Part shown: positions 31,838 through 41,405 of the stretch, piece after piece
Position numbering within the stretch: the stretch's first letter is position 1
Layout: every line of letters starts with the position of its first letter
Source of the DNA: Adiantum capillus-veneris
Taxonomy: Eukaryota; Streptophyta; Polypodiopsida; Polypodiales; Pteridaceae
Assembly: GCA_014529385.2 (NCBI GenBank)
Contig: CM043944.1
Coordinates: forward strand, 60,835,268 to 60,899,267
Direction: 5' to 3'
Length of the DNA stretch: 64,000 nt
The notes under the pieces: generated by a model
What the model was told of the DNA's origin: nothing
What the model saw: the letters and a program-made list of their open reading frames with translations, nothing else
Database searches by the model: none
Made by a program: the position numbers and the translations under genes

Positions 31838-34216
31838 TGCTCGGGCTGCTTTGAAACGTATCGGCAATGATCAAGCAAACACAACTATATATTTAAGAAA
31901 AAGAGAGAAAGGGGGAGGGGGTGCTTGTTGCATTAATACCTTCTTACAAATCTGTCATGACAAATCAAAGTGAGATTAGTATTTGTTCAACATAGCTTGC
32001 GTAAATTTCACCACAACACATCACAAGAAAAGCCACCCCAATCACTGTCTTAAAGCCAGGGGAGTCCTCTCCACCCTGTCGCCCTCTTACAGTATGTGGG
32101 ATTTATGGCTAGATTGATGACAACACCAGAGACAAGCTATCAAGAACTTAACAAAAAACACCAAGACACTTACGCATCATTGTTGTCCATTACTTCACGT
32201 TGGAAGGGAGACAAAGTATCCAAGCTTAGTCAAAATCCACCCTCCTTGATTCAACAAATGTTGGGCTTACACTAGTAGGAGAAATGATAGATTTCCTACT
32301 CTCAATTGAATGATCACTCTCTCTCTTACAATGGCATAGAGTTCCCTTGCTAATCTCCTATTACAACACATGCACATGCATAAGACAATGAGCTTCCACT
32401 CAAGAGCTCCTTCTAGAGAGGTTGAGCTTGGCTTCTCAAGCTATAGCATAGTGCTCTTGCTTATGGCTCCCCCCTTTTGTGCTAGCCACACCCTCCTTTT
32501 ATAGCAATTTTGAAGGCTAGGGTTACTCCTCTAACCATGGTTGGGTTAGATTTTCAGCCATTTATCTAATTTCTTTTGCTTGGAATTATCAAGAAGTTGG
32601 TGGGGAAAGAGAGAGGAGAGAAATGGAGGTGATAGGACTTTTCATAGTGGGTTAGTGTTAGTAGAGTTAGTATTAATTTACAAATGGAATTGGATAATTT
32701 ACAATGGGAGTATCCATGTAGGATACAAATAAGGAAGAAAAACTCTTAAGAGGTAAGAAAAGTTGGATTTCTTACAAGGTTGATACTCCAAGTGTCTTGA
32801 GTAGGGCCAATTTTGACGCTTGTTGACGGTCCACTAGCTTTGACGGTACATTTTTTCTCCACTCTTGACCTTCCTTGAGAGACAAGGTAATTGAAGATGA
32901 GTAATCAACCACCATGATGCTGTCTTTTAAGAGAAGAGGCTGAATTTTGTGGTTTTTTTGATAGATATGGGTAAATTGGAGGAGGAAAAATGAGACTAGG
33001 TGGTCAATTTTGGAATGGAATTATGTATGGGAGGTATGAGTTCACCATGATTTCTCTTATTCTTCAAGGTTGAGGAGAAGGTGAGTAGGGTGCAGAGAGG
33101 AGTGGTGAGAGAGGTGGGGATGATGAGTGGAGAAGTGTGTGTGAAAGAGGAAAATGATAAAGTGGAAGAGAGAGTGTGGCTGCATAGCATGGGAAAACTG
33201 GGGTCCACTAATAAAATCATAGCTCACAGCTCGTAGCTCAAAAAAATATTAAAAACATTGAGGCAAAAGTTCAGCCCACGAGCTACAACTTTTGTTTGTA
33301 TCACCTTTTCAAATTTGGAGAGCAAGTGAACTTTAAAAATTCAACAAAACCGACCATTTTTTTCCACTGCACAAGGTCCTTGTGGGGTCCTTCTTTGGAT
33401 GATTCTTTTGAATACCTCCAAGAGTGAGCCCTCCATAGTGCATGTATGCATGCCACCTACCCTTGACCTTATTTGGTAGGTCTATAATTGAAGATATTGT
33501 TGAGATCATGATATAAGTGAATAGTACAACTAAGAAAATCAAATATTGAGGGGTCTAAAAAATATGTACATGTCAAATATAAATAATATAAGTGGAAAAA
33601 ATATAAAGGGGTCAAAAGAAATCTCTCTCATTATGAGGCTACCATAAAAAGATGAATATTTTTGGTGGTCTAATTTATGAGAGTAATAGAGAATATATGT
33701 AGGAAGGAAAAAATCACAATAGTGAAAAAAATATACACATAAATAGAACTAGTTTTTTTGGATTTTTGTTGGGATGGAGTTACACCAAATATAAGAGAAG
33801 CTTACATGAAAATATTTCTATATGGAATAAAGAGTATAAAAAATGGTAAGAAAAATTGTGGTAATGGTGAGGCAATGTACAAAGCATAAATAACACACAC
33901 CTAGGTAGAAATATTTAAATAAATACCAAAATAATTATGAAAAAATATTTTATTTAGGCCCTATATACAAAGAAATATTTACATATGCATGGGCCATAAT
34001 ATACTTATATTTTTTATTTTATTTTTAATTTTATTGGCTCAACTAGCCCAATGACTAGCTAATTGAGGGTTTTTTTAAGAAGATATGGGAAAAGTCCCGT
34101 GACTCACGCACGCCTATGTACAGTGAAATGGTAGGGATAGCCACAGTGTTTGGGTGATTTTGGTAGGGTGAGGTAACTCACTGTGGCAATTACAAAGAGC
34201 CGAAATACGGCTATCA
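31505..34216 (-). repeat. Element C 3' LTR
   Basis: 2712 bp, TGAGGCGATC to GGCTATCA. (GA)n at 31767-31834. TATA-like CTATAAAAGG (minus) at 32495-32504. Short ORFs inside are shared by all LTRs of this family but look like non-coding U3 sequence. Confidence 0.95.
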
Positions 34217-34220
34217 TTAG

Positions 34221-34232
34221 CCCTCCCCCTGG
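34221..34232 (-). other. Polypurine tract, element C
   Basis: CCAGGGGGAGGG on the minus strand, then CTAA and the LTR start TGATAGCC. Same shape as in E. Confidence 0.8.
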
Positions 34233-34244
34233 ATGATGGTATAT

Positions 34245-36419
34245 TCATGTACCATCATAAAGCATCTTTTCCAAAGAGAGTGCTTCAGAGTCCTTGACGA
34301 GATCTTCATTGTTTGGCCCCTCGGAATTTTGGCTAGAGTTACACTCATGCTTCATGTAACAATACTTACATGAGACAGTGGCCTTTTGACAGATCTTTGG
34401 TAGATCCTTTGGTAGAAGGCGACTCAAATAGGGCTTCAAGCGATACCCGTTTACTTTCCTGGAGTGCTCTTTACCATTCAAGTCCATAAGCTGATAGTAA
34501 CTTGAATTGAAAGCCTTCTTGACTATATATGGCTCTTGCCATCTAGTTTCAAACTTGGCATCAAAACGATTATCGAGTCGATTGTCATACCTTAGCACCA
34601 GATCTCCTTCATTGATGCCTTTGTCCTTTAGTTTCTTGTCAAGCTTCTCCTTCGCCTGCGTAGCTTTCCTCTTGTAGCACTCGTATGCTGCCTCTCTTTT
34701 CCACTCAAGCTCAGCTAAGGTAAGAAGTCGATCCATCCATGCTTCTTGATCATCTTGTGCTCCTTTGCCATGAAGTCGCATTGTTGGAATGTTGAGCTCG
34801 ATAGGCTGCAAAGCCTCTTGACCATAGACCAAGTGAAATGGTGTGAACTCCGTGGCTTCCCTATATGTGGTTCGATATGCCCACAAGGCACCATCCAAGA
34901 AGTCATCCCATAATTTTGTCTTGTTTTGCACCATCTTTCTAATGATTCTTGCAATGACACCATTAGCCTTCTCCACCAAACCATTTGATTGTGGGTAGTA
35001 TGGTGTGCTATGACGATGTAGAATGTGAAGCTCTTCACAAACTTCTGTGAGCAAGCCCTTCCTAAACCCTGGACCATTATCAGAAACAATCTCCAAAGGT
35101 GTGCCAAATCTGCAACAAATGTGATTGTACACAAACTTGCTAACTGTCCTCTCATTTACCTTTGCCACACTTTGTGCTTCCACCCACCTAGTCATATAGT
35201 CTACAGCCACTAGAATGTAGAGTTTACCATTTTTTGTCCTAGGCAGAGGACCCATAGCATCAATGCCCCACTTTTCAAAGGTTCCATTTGCAAGCACAAT
35301 TTGCCTTGGACCATAAACCAATCTTCTATTCCCATTTACCTGACAATTGTGACAGCTTTTACACCAATGTTGGACATCCACATGCAGACTTGGCCAAACA
35401 TACCTCGCAAGCAAAATCTTCTTCACAGTTAATTCTTGGGCAAAATGACCACCACATGCTTCTTCATGCAAACCTTTTAGAATGGCTGGAATTTCCTCAA
35501 TAGTTGGTACTCTTCTGCACACTTTATCCTTCCCTCTTTGATAGAGGGAGCCTTCTAGGAAGAGATAAATGCTTGCCTTCTTCATGAGTCTCCTCTTCTG
35601 AGCTTTTGTGAAGTCTGGTGGAAACTCACCCTCCAAAATGTAGCCAATGATGGGAGCCAATGACTCCAATCCCTGGTATCTCGGTTGCTTGACAGCTGCT
35701 GCCACCATGATGACCTGCACTTCTTTCTCAACACATGTAACTGCTTGTTGTGCAAGTAAATTGGCATCTTCATTTTGTTTCCTCGGAATATGATATAGTT
35801 GCACTTCTTCAAACTGATTAAACATCTTACGAATGGCATGAACTTTTGTTCTTAAGCTTTCATTCTTGCATGCCCAAATGCCTAAAATCTGTTTAACAAT
35901 GAGAAGTGCATCTCCCTTTACCATGAGACGTTTTATCCCTTGGCCAATGCACATCTTCAAACCATGAAGTAGTGTGTCGTATTCTGCTTCATTGTTGCTA
36001 GTTGAACCTGGTAGATTGACCTTCTCTTTCATGACCACCTCTCCACTTGGGTTGAGCAACACTAGCCCTCCCCCTGCTTTCCCTGTGGCTCGTCGAAAAG
36101 CTCCATCAAAGAACAAGGTAAAAGCATTGGGAATACTTTTTGGTGGTGGCAATGGTAGGGTCTTTACTTGAGGCACCTTAATTTCCTTCTCATGTACCCT
36201 ATAAGTGAGAATCCCTGCCAATTGTGCACGCACACTATCTTCTACCTTGAAAGAGTATTGAAACTCTTGCAACTCCATAATCCACTTTGAGATCCTAGTA
36301 CTAAGATTCATTTGAGATGACACCCAAGGGAACAAATTCTCTGCGGTGAGGATTACAAAAGGTTTTGGGAGCAAGTAGGATCTAAACTTTCTCACCGCAA
36401 ACATGAGAGAAAGCATCAT
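34245..36419 (-). CDS. pol: Element C: RNase H end, second RNase H and integrase (724 codons)
   Basis: Continues the polymerase after a TAA at 36426-36428. First RNase H tail (F-R-S-Y-L-L-P-K-P-F), second RNase H from L-F-F-D-G-A-F near residue 105 with N-N-E-A-E-Y and G-D-A-L, integrase finger H-E-E-A-C-G-G-H and C-K-S-C-H-N-C, core D in G-I-D-A-M-G-P, D in S-D-N-G-P-G-F, E in L-V-E-K-A-N-G. The end has a Cys-containing tail. All catalytic residues present. Confidence 0.93.
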   Translation of the reverse strand: MMLSLMFAVRKFRSYLLPKPFVILTAENLFPWVSSQMNLSTRISKWIMELQEFQYSFKVEDSVRAQLAGILTYRVHEKEIKVPQVKTLPLPPPKSIPNAFTLFFDGAFRRATGKAGGGLVLLNPSGEVVMKEKVNLPGSTSNNEAEYDTLLHGLKMCIGQGIKRLMVKGDALLIVKQILGIWACKNESLRTKVHAIRKMFNQFEEVQLYHIPRKQNEDANLLAQQAVTCVEKEVQVIMVAAAVKQPRYQGLESLAPIIGYILEGEFPPDFTKAQKRRLMKKASIYLFLEGSLYQRGKDKVCRRVPTIEEIPAILKGLHEEACGGHFAQELTVKKILLARYVWPSLHVDVQHWCKSCHNCQVNGNRRLVYGPRQIVLANGTFEKWGIDAMGPLPRTKNGKLYILVAVDYMTRWVEAQSVAKVNERTVSKFVYNHICCRFGTPLEIVSDNGPGFRKGLLTEVCEELHILHRHSTPYYPQSNGLVEKANGVIARIIRKMVQNKTKLWDDFLDGALWAYRTTYREATEFTPFHLVYGQEALQPIELNIPTMRLHGKGAQDDQEAWMDRLLTLAELEWKREAAYECYKRKATQAKEKLDKKLKDKGINEGDLVLRYDNRLDNRFDAKFETRWQEPYIVKKAFNSSYYQLMDLNGKEHSRKVNGYRLKPYLSRLLPKDLPKICQKATVSCKYCYMKHECNSSQNSEGPNNEDLVKDSEALSLEKMLYDGT

Positions 36420-36428
36420 GAGTTCTGC

Positions 36429-38306
36429 TTATGTGTAGTCTCTCTCCAAAGCATTCATGACCCTACTAGCAAAGTAGATGGGTCGCATCCTTGTACTGTG
36501 GGGATCTTGTTGTAGCAACACGGCACCAATTGTTTCCCTTCCAACACTAGAGCTAACAAAGAATGTGTACTCCCAACAAGGAGGCATGAGTGTTGGTAGC
36601 TCTGACAAAATGACTTTAATGTTACAAAAATACTCTTCAAGCTCATCATACCATGCAAATTCTACTTGTTGTGTCAACTTTTGCAAAGGATGAAGCAACT
36701 CCGAGGCTAAGTGAATGAAGCGTGACATATACTTCACCTTCTGAATGAAAGAGATGACCTCCTTAAGACTCTTCGGTGATGGGAGCTCAATAAGAGCCTT
36801 TGCCTTTGAAGGATCCACCTCAATGCCTTTATAGGAAACTTTATGACCGAGCAAGATCACTTCATCCTCACCTATGTGGCACTTGTCGGGGTTGAGTTGA
36901 CCTCCCATATCGTAGAGCTTCTTTAAACCTTCTTCTACCCTTTGTAGATGCAATGATTTTGAGCTATAAATACAGAAATCATCGATGAACACCCTAATTG
37001 ACTTTCCAAAGAATGCTTGAAACACCATGTTCATGAAACGTTGGAATGTTGCAGGAGCATTTTTCAGACCAAATGGCATGACTCTAAAAGTATAACAACC
37101 CCAAGGAGTGATAAAGGTTGTTTTCAATTGATCCTCCAATGCAATCCCTATTTGAAAGTAACCTGAGTAGCCATCACACACAGTGTACTTCTCATGACCA
37201 GCTACCTCATTTAGTATCTCATCCTGAAATGGGAGGGGAAAGTGATCTCTTTTTGTTGCCTCATTGAGTGGACGGTAATCCACACACACCCTCCACTTGC
37301 CGTTTTTCTTAGGAGTGACAACAACGGGAGAGACCCACTCTGAATTCTCCACCTTCTGAGCCTTAGGTATGGCCTCTGGCTTCAACTCAATTTTGTGTTG
37401 AACAGCATCTACTCCACGCACATCGGTGTAGTCTTTAGCAAAAAGCCTAGGAAACTTCCTTAGCACACATTTGAACTCCTCTCTTTCATCCTTTGTAAGT
37501 GTTGTTGATAGCATACCTTCCAGCATCCCTTCATCTTGAACACCTTCGTTCTCTTGAGGACCTACCTCCTCCAAGCCTTGACAAGAGGTCTCTTGGTTGC
37601 TTGGCTTAAACCTTACCCCCATGACTTCGATGGAAGACTCCTCTTCAGTAATGCTGCCGCTACTTTCTTCTTCTGAAGTGCTATCGGTCCAACCTTCTTC
37701 CGTCTCACTTTGAGATGATTCTTCATGGAGCTCCTCTTGGCGTTGCTCCTTCATGTCAAAGACAACCTTCTTATGATTGTCATTCCTGCAAATTAATTTC
37801 CCACTCTCCCAATCCTGCAAAGCTCGCATTTTCATTAGCCATGGTCTTCCTAGGATAAATGGATAACCACTTCCCTTGGTCGACATAACATAAAAATCCA
37901 CCGCTTTCTTAATGCCAAAGGCCTCTACAAAGACATTTTTACAAATGCCTACACACCTAGCCTTGCTATTGTTTGCCATCTTGACTTTGATTTCAGGTGT
38001 CTCATGGATGTGCATGCCTAGTCTTTGCATGAGTCCCTCTGTCATGATGCAAATTTGTGCACCCCCATCCACTAGACCTTTCCTAACCAATCTTCCTTTT
38101 ATGTAACAATCTAGCACACGTGTAATATCCTCGTTCATTTCAGCATGTGCAATTTTTACAACAAGAAAAATCTCTTTTACCTTTCTCCTAGTGCTAACTG
38201 CCTTTGTTAAATCCCTCCTAACTTGTGGGCATAATGCAAGAAACTGAGGCCATGAGATATCAGGACCCTTACCTCGCATGTCTTCCAACAGGTTGTATGG
38301 AGCCAT
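36429..38306 (-). CDS. pol: Element C: protease, RT and RNase H start (625 codons)
   Basis: Protease with V-D-G-G-A-Q-I-C-I near residue 79 (D-G-G instead of D-[ST]-G) and F-I-L-G-R-P-W-L near 150. A Ser/Glu-rich acidic linker (about 190-260), then RT with V-T-P-K-K-N-G, D-Y-R-P-L-N, M-P-F-G-L-K-N-A and F-I-D-D-F-C-I-Y. The true frame runs upstream of this start, through a TGA at 38346-38348, into the gag C-terminus. Ends in the first RNase H at a TAA. Confidence 0.92.
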   Translation of the reverse strand: MAPYNLLEDMRGKGPDISWPQFLALCPQVRRDLTKAVSTRRKVKEIFLVVKIAHAEMNEDITRVLDCYIKGRLVRKGLVDGGAQICIMTEGLMQRLGMHIHETPEIKVKMANNSKARCVGICKNVFVEAFGIKKAVDFYVMSTKGSGYPFILGRPWLMKMRALQDWESGKLICRNDNHKKVVFDMKEQRQEELHEESSQSETEEGWTDSTSEEESSGSITEEESSIEVMGVRFKPSNQETSCQGLEEVGPQENEGVQDEGMLEGMLSTTLTKDEREEFKCVLRKFPRLFAKDYTDVRGVDAVQHKIELKPEAIPKAQKVENSEWVSPVVVTPKKNGKWRVCVDYRPLNEATKRDHFPLPFQDEILNEVAGHEKYTVCDGYSGYFQIGIALEDQLKTTFITPWGCYTFRVMPFGLKNAPATFQRFMNMVFQAFFGKSIRVFIDDFCIYSSKSLHLQRVEEGLKKLYDMGGQLNPDKCHIGEDEVILLGHKVSYKGIEVDPSKAKALIELPSPKSLKEVISFIQKVKYMSRFIHLASELLHPLQKLTQQVEFAWYDELEEYFCNIKVILSELPTLMPPCWEYTFFVSSSVGRETIGAVLLQQDPHSTRMRPIYFASRVMNALERDYT

Positions 38307-38345
38307 ACCATGTCCAAGAGGGAAGTCTTGGAGATTGATACGACG

Positions 38346-38790
38346 TCAAGTCCTCTTAGCTTCCTTGGTCTCCTTTGCCTTCTTGCCTTGTCCATGGTCA
38401 CTCTGTGATGGGACGCCCTCTTTCTCTTTACCTTTTCCTCGGCCACGCTTAATGCCATTTGCTTCCATGTCAACCTCATTTGATTTTGTCACCTCTACCA
38501 CATGCACATTTGGATCTGGCAAAGATGGAACTCCTTCTACCCCTTGTGGAGGTGGTCTTGGTCCATTTGGTCTTTGTAGAAGCCTTGGTTGTTGACCAGT
38601 TCCTTCACCTGCATTCATCACTGGGTAATTCAAGTTAGGTCTCCGCTCCCCACGCGGCCAAGGACAATTATACATCCCATGTCCAGACTCTCCGCAATTC
38701 CAACATTGCAAGACTCTCCTAGTTCGTGGCTCTCTCTCTTCTGACTTCTTTGCTTGTCCCTTTGGACCTACAGCTTGTGAGGTGAATTGA
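38346..38790 (-). pseudogene. gag: Element C: gag C-terminal part with zinc knuckle
   Basis: The open part 38346-38711 begins M-Q-C-W-N-C-G-E-S-G-H-G-M-Y-N-C (CX2CX4HX4C). It is in a different frame from the capsid part, so a single frameshift lies near 38760-38790. It ends at a TGA where B has an Arg codon. Confidence 0.85.
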
Positions 38791-39438
38791 CAGGCTGCTT
38801 AAAGATTCATTTAACTTCTCAATCACTTCAGCCGTTACCTCAGGAAGCTCCCTAGATGTTGATGCTTGTGACTTACCTTTGGGTCTAAGACCTTCTATTG
38901 GAACCTCTCCCCTTAAGCACTTGAGTTTCCTATACTTCTCAGCAGCCCTAGTTTCAGCTGCATCAAAAGTAGTAGGTGCACCCGCCTCAACTTTTACCTT
39001 AAGGTCAGTAAAGAGTCCGGCTATGAACCTCTCCTTCTTTAAAAATTCTGCACCATCACCAGGGTTAGCAACATTTCGTATCCATAGAGCCCAAAGACGT
39101 AGAAACTCTTGCTTGTACAAGTAGTAGTCATCTAAGTCTTTTTGCTTATGAGAAACAATGTCTTGCCATAGTTTTTGAGTGTTTTGGGGATCAAAGAAGT
39201 ATCTCTTAAAACGATTCAAAACTTCTGTGTAATTCCCCTTAACTTCCTCAGGCAAAGAGTCAAACCAAGTACTAGCATCTTTCCTAAGGACCACCTCAAA
39301 CATTTCTACACGTTCTTGATCGGTTACTATCCTCTTGATACGGCAAGACATCTTGAAATTTGCTAAAAATAATTCTGCATCCTCTCCAGGCTCTCCAAAG
39401 AAAAGAGGATATCCAGACATTTGGCGTTGGCTCTCCAT
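38719..39438 (-). CDS. gag: Element C: gag capsid part
   Basis: 239 codons from an ATG at 39438. F-F-G-E-P-G-E-D-A-E-L-F near residue 14 corresponds to F-F-G-R-S-G-E-N-A in B; F-x-R-Y-F-F-D-P and R-F-I-A-G-L also match the gag pattern. The last about 20 codons are out of the ancestral frame. Confidence 0.88.
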   Translation of the reverse strand: MESQRQMSGYPLFFGEPGEDAELFLANFKMSCRIKRIVTDQERVEMFEVVLRKDASTWFDSLPEEVKGNYTEVLNRFKRYFFDPQNTQKLWQDIVSHKQKDLDDYYLYKQEFLRLWALWIRNVANPGDGAEFLKKERFIAGLFTDLKVKVEAGAPTTFDAAETRAAEKYRKLKCLRGEVPIEGLRPKGKSQASTSRELPEVTAEVIEKLNESLSSLSIHLTSCRSKGTSKEVRRERATN

Positions 39439-39487
39439 TATTATGAAAGATTACAACACGAGTTACAATAAGGGATACAATAGAGAT

Positions 39488-39946
39488 TTAGAACCACTCG
39501 CCTGCAAATGAAGAAGTAAGAAAATACCACTCTAGGTTTTCTTCTTCAGCTATCCAAGCTTCAATGAGGTCTCGATTTGTTTGATCAAAACAAAAAGGTA
39601 GACTATTGATGAGCTCTAAGAAGGGTTGAAATTCTTCAAAGCTAAGGCGATAAACAGAAATCTCTAGAACTTCATTTTCTGGATCCAAAAGAGCAACCAC
39701 GTCCCAAGTGATAAATTGCACTTGTTCTACAATTCCCAACGCACAAGCGGTTTGTATAAAAACTAGATCTTCATGCTCGTCGAAGGCCGTGAGAAAGTAG
39801 CAATTGACTAGGAGCTCCTTTCCTTCGAGTTCCACACAGTCGGAGTGAGGCAACCTTCTCACAATTTCATAAATAACATCCTCATCAAGTCCAATCAAGT
39901 TTGCAAGATTTAAAGACTCCACTTGTGCTACAAAATTCTTGGACAA
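39488..39946 (-). CDS. Leader ORF X2, element C (about 152 codons)
   Basis: Unknown protein, paralogue of X1. Shared with X1: V-R-R-L-P-H, F-I-Q-x-x-C-A-L-x-[IL]-V, a W-x-V, R-L-[ST]-F-x-E-F-x-P-x-L-x-L-I-N-S-L-P-F-x-F and an R-x-L tail. The open frame starts after a stop with no ATG before the conserved block (first near-start is TTG), so initiation is unclear. Acidic overall, no signal peptide. The L-x-E/D...R-R-L-P pattern recalls an F-box start only loosely. Confidence 0.55.
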   Translation of the reverse strand: MSKNFVAQVESLNLANLIGLDEDVIYEIVRRLPHSDCVELEGKELLVNCYFLTAFDEHEDLVFIQTACALGIVEQVQFITWDVVALLDPENEVLEISVYRLSFEEFQPFLELINSLPFCFDQTNRDLIEAWIAEEENLEWYFLTSSFAGEWF

Positions 39947-39992
39947 AAACTCCTTAGGATTATGGTTAAATCATTCAAAAGCATAAAGAGAT

Positions 39993-40547
39993 TTACAATG
40001 TCTCTATGAACAAAGTGTCATAGAAAGTAGAGAAGGATGAGAATTTATACAAATTTGTAATCTTATCTATGCTCTCTTTATTAAGACAAGCTCTGAATAG
40101 CTCCCTATCTCCTTTGTTGAAAGCGAAAGGAAGACTATTAATAAGACGCAAATGAGGGAAAAATTCACCAAATGTGAGTCTATGAAGCATGAACTCTGGC
40201 CGCAAGTTTCCTGAAGAGTCTTCCTCAATGGTGAAATGCACTCGCCAAACGCCAAATTTCACTCTATTTACCAATCTTAGGGCACACACTAGTTGGATGA
40301 ATGCGCGGTCTTCCTTAGTGCCCAACAACAAGAGGAAAATGGAATCCACGCGTAGGACCTTCCGTCTTAACTTCACCACCCTCTTGTTATGAGGGAGACG
40401 CCTTACTACTTGCTCCTGCAACTCAATTGGTAATAGAGCTAGATCTCTAAGGATTGAACTTTCACTGCACACACATTCCCAGTTAGAACAAATGATCGTT
40501 TTTTTGTTTCTTGTAACAACTTGGACAAAGAAAAAACAAACATACAC
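39993..40547 (-). CDS. Leader ORF X1, element C (up to 184 codons)
   Basis: Unknown protein. The conserved part begins near L-P-I-E-L-Q-E-Q-V-V-R-R-L-P-H and runs to L-I-N-S-L-P-F-A-F. There is no ATG in frame before it; the frame opens at a GTG. The stretch upstream contains a branch-point-like CTAAC and GTGTGTGCAG (minus strand, ending at 40465), a good 3' splice site, so the ORF may be reached by splicing. Lies 26 bp after small ORF a and 46 bp before X2. Confidence 0.55.
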   Translation of the reverse strand: MYVCFFFVQVVTRNKKTIICSNWECVCSESSILRDLALLPIELQEQVVRRLPHNKRVVKLRRKVLRVDSIFLLLLGTKEDRAFIQLVCALRLVNRVKFGVWRVHFTIEEDSSGNLRPEFMLHRLTFGEFFPHLRLINSLPFAFNKGDRELFRACLNKESIDKITNLYKFSSFSTFYDTLFIETL

Positions 40548-40573
40548 ACTATTTTGCCGGGCTGCACTTCATT

Positions 40574-40792
40574 TTAAAATAAAATGAACACATATACATC
40601 AAAAGAAGTGTGGTAGTTGATGAGAGGTAAAATGACAAGGTTTGGTGATGCAAGAATTTCTCCTACTCTTTGGGCACCAAACATGAACACCATACGTTGT
40701 TGAAAATGGATTTTCCTACTAATTGCAATGTTTATTCTAATGTGTGGAGTGAAATGGAAGGGGAAAACCTCTATTCTTGGGCCATTATCCAT
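40574..40792 (-). CDS. Leader small ORF 'a', element C
   Basis: 72 codons, ATG at 40792. S-R-K-I-H-F-Q-Q-R, F-G-A-Q-R-V-G-E-I-L, I-L-P-L-I, S-F-D-V and F-I-L-F. Order is b then a here, opposite to B and D. Only 21 bases separate it from ORF b. Confidence 0.65.
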   Translation of the reverse strand: MDNGPRIEVFPFHFTPHIRINIAISRKIHFQQRMVFMFGAQRVGEILASPNLVILPLINYHTSFDVYVFILF

Positions 40793-40813
40793 GGTCTATG
40801 CATGACCTAATGC

Positions 40814-41026
40814 TTAAAACAAAACTAAAATATAGACGTCCAAACCAAGGTCGTACCTAATAAGAGGCAAAATAAAAGGATTTACTGAAGCGTTTATCTC
40901 GGCTAACCTAAGAGGACCTAAAATTCTACGAATGACACGTTGAAATTGCAACTTAGTACTAACAATTATGTGTACCTTTTGCCTTGCAATGGGAATCAAG
41001 GGATCATACAAATTCTCGTGATTCAT
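40814..41026 (-). CDS. Leader small ORF 'b', element C
   Basis: 70 codons, ATG at 41026, the first ORF after the primer site (about 55 bp away). T-K-L-Q-F-Q-R, L-G-P-L-R-L-A-E-I-N, V-N-P-F-I-L-P-L-I-R-Y-D and a hydrophobic end. Nearly half the residues match the D version although the elements differ greatly in pol. Confidence 0.65.
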   Translation of the reverse strand: MNHENLYDPLIPIARQKVHIIVSTKLQFQRVIRRILGPLRLAEINASVNPFILPLIRYDLGLDVYILVLF

Positions 41027-41081
41027 GGAAGCTACTTGATTATGCTAAAGGTTGAGCCTTCACAAAACATACACAAGCCTG

Positions 41082-41099
41082 TCCTCAGTGGGGGCACCA
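41082..41099 (-). other. Primer binding site, element C
   Basis: TGGTGCCCCCACTGAGGA on the minus strand, three bases from the LTR end. Matches B except for B's first base. tRNA not identified. Confidence 0.72.
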
Positions 41100-41102
41100 A
41101 TT

Positions 41103-41361
41103 TGAGGCGATCCGGGGCGGGCAACAAGAAGAGCAACCTCTAGACACCCTTCAAGGCTCCCGTGCTGCTCAATGGGGCTGGGGCACAACACAACACAAAC
41201 CAAAACAACAAACCCACAGCCAAATCCCAACTACACAAGGGGCACCACCTAGTTTAAGAGCGAACTAGGACGCAAAAGAGGAGAATCGTTAGAGCAACCC
41301 ACAAACAAGCGAGGAATTTACACTAACCCTAACACCAATGGAACACTCTCACACACTAAAA

Positions 41362-41405
<44 letters not shown>

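Noticed and set aside
39488-40547. X1/X2 as F-box proteins
   Set aside because: Only a short L-P-x-E-L / R-R-L-P resemblance; not enough to name a family.
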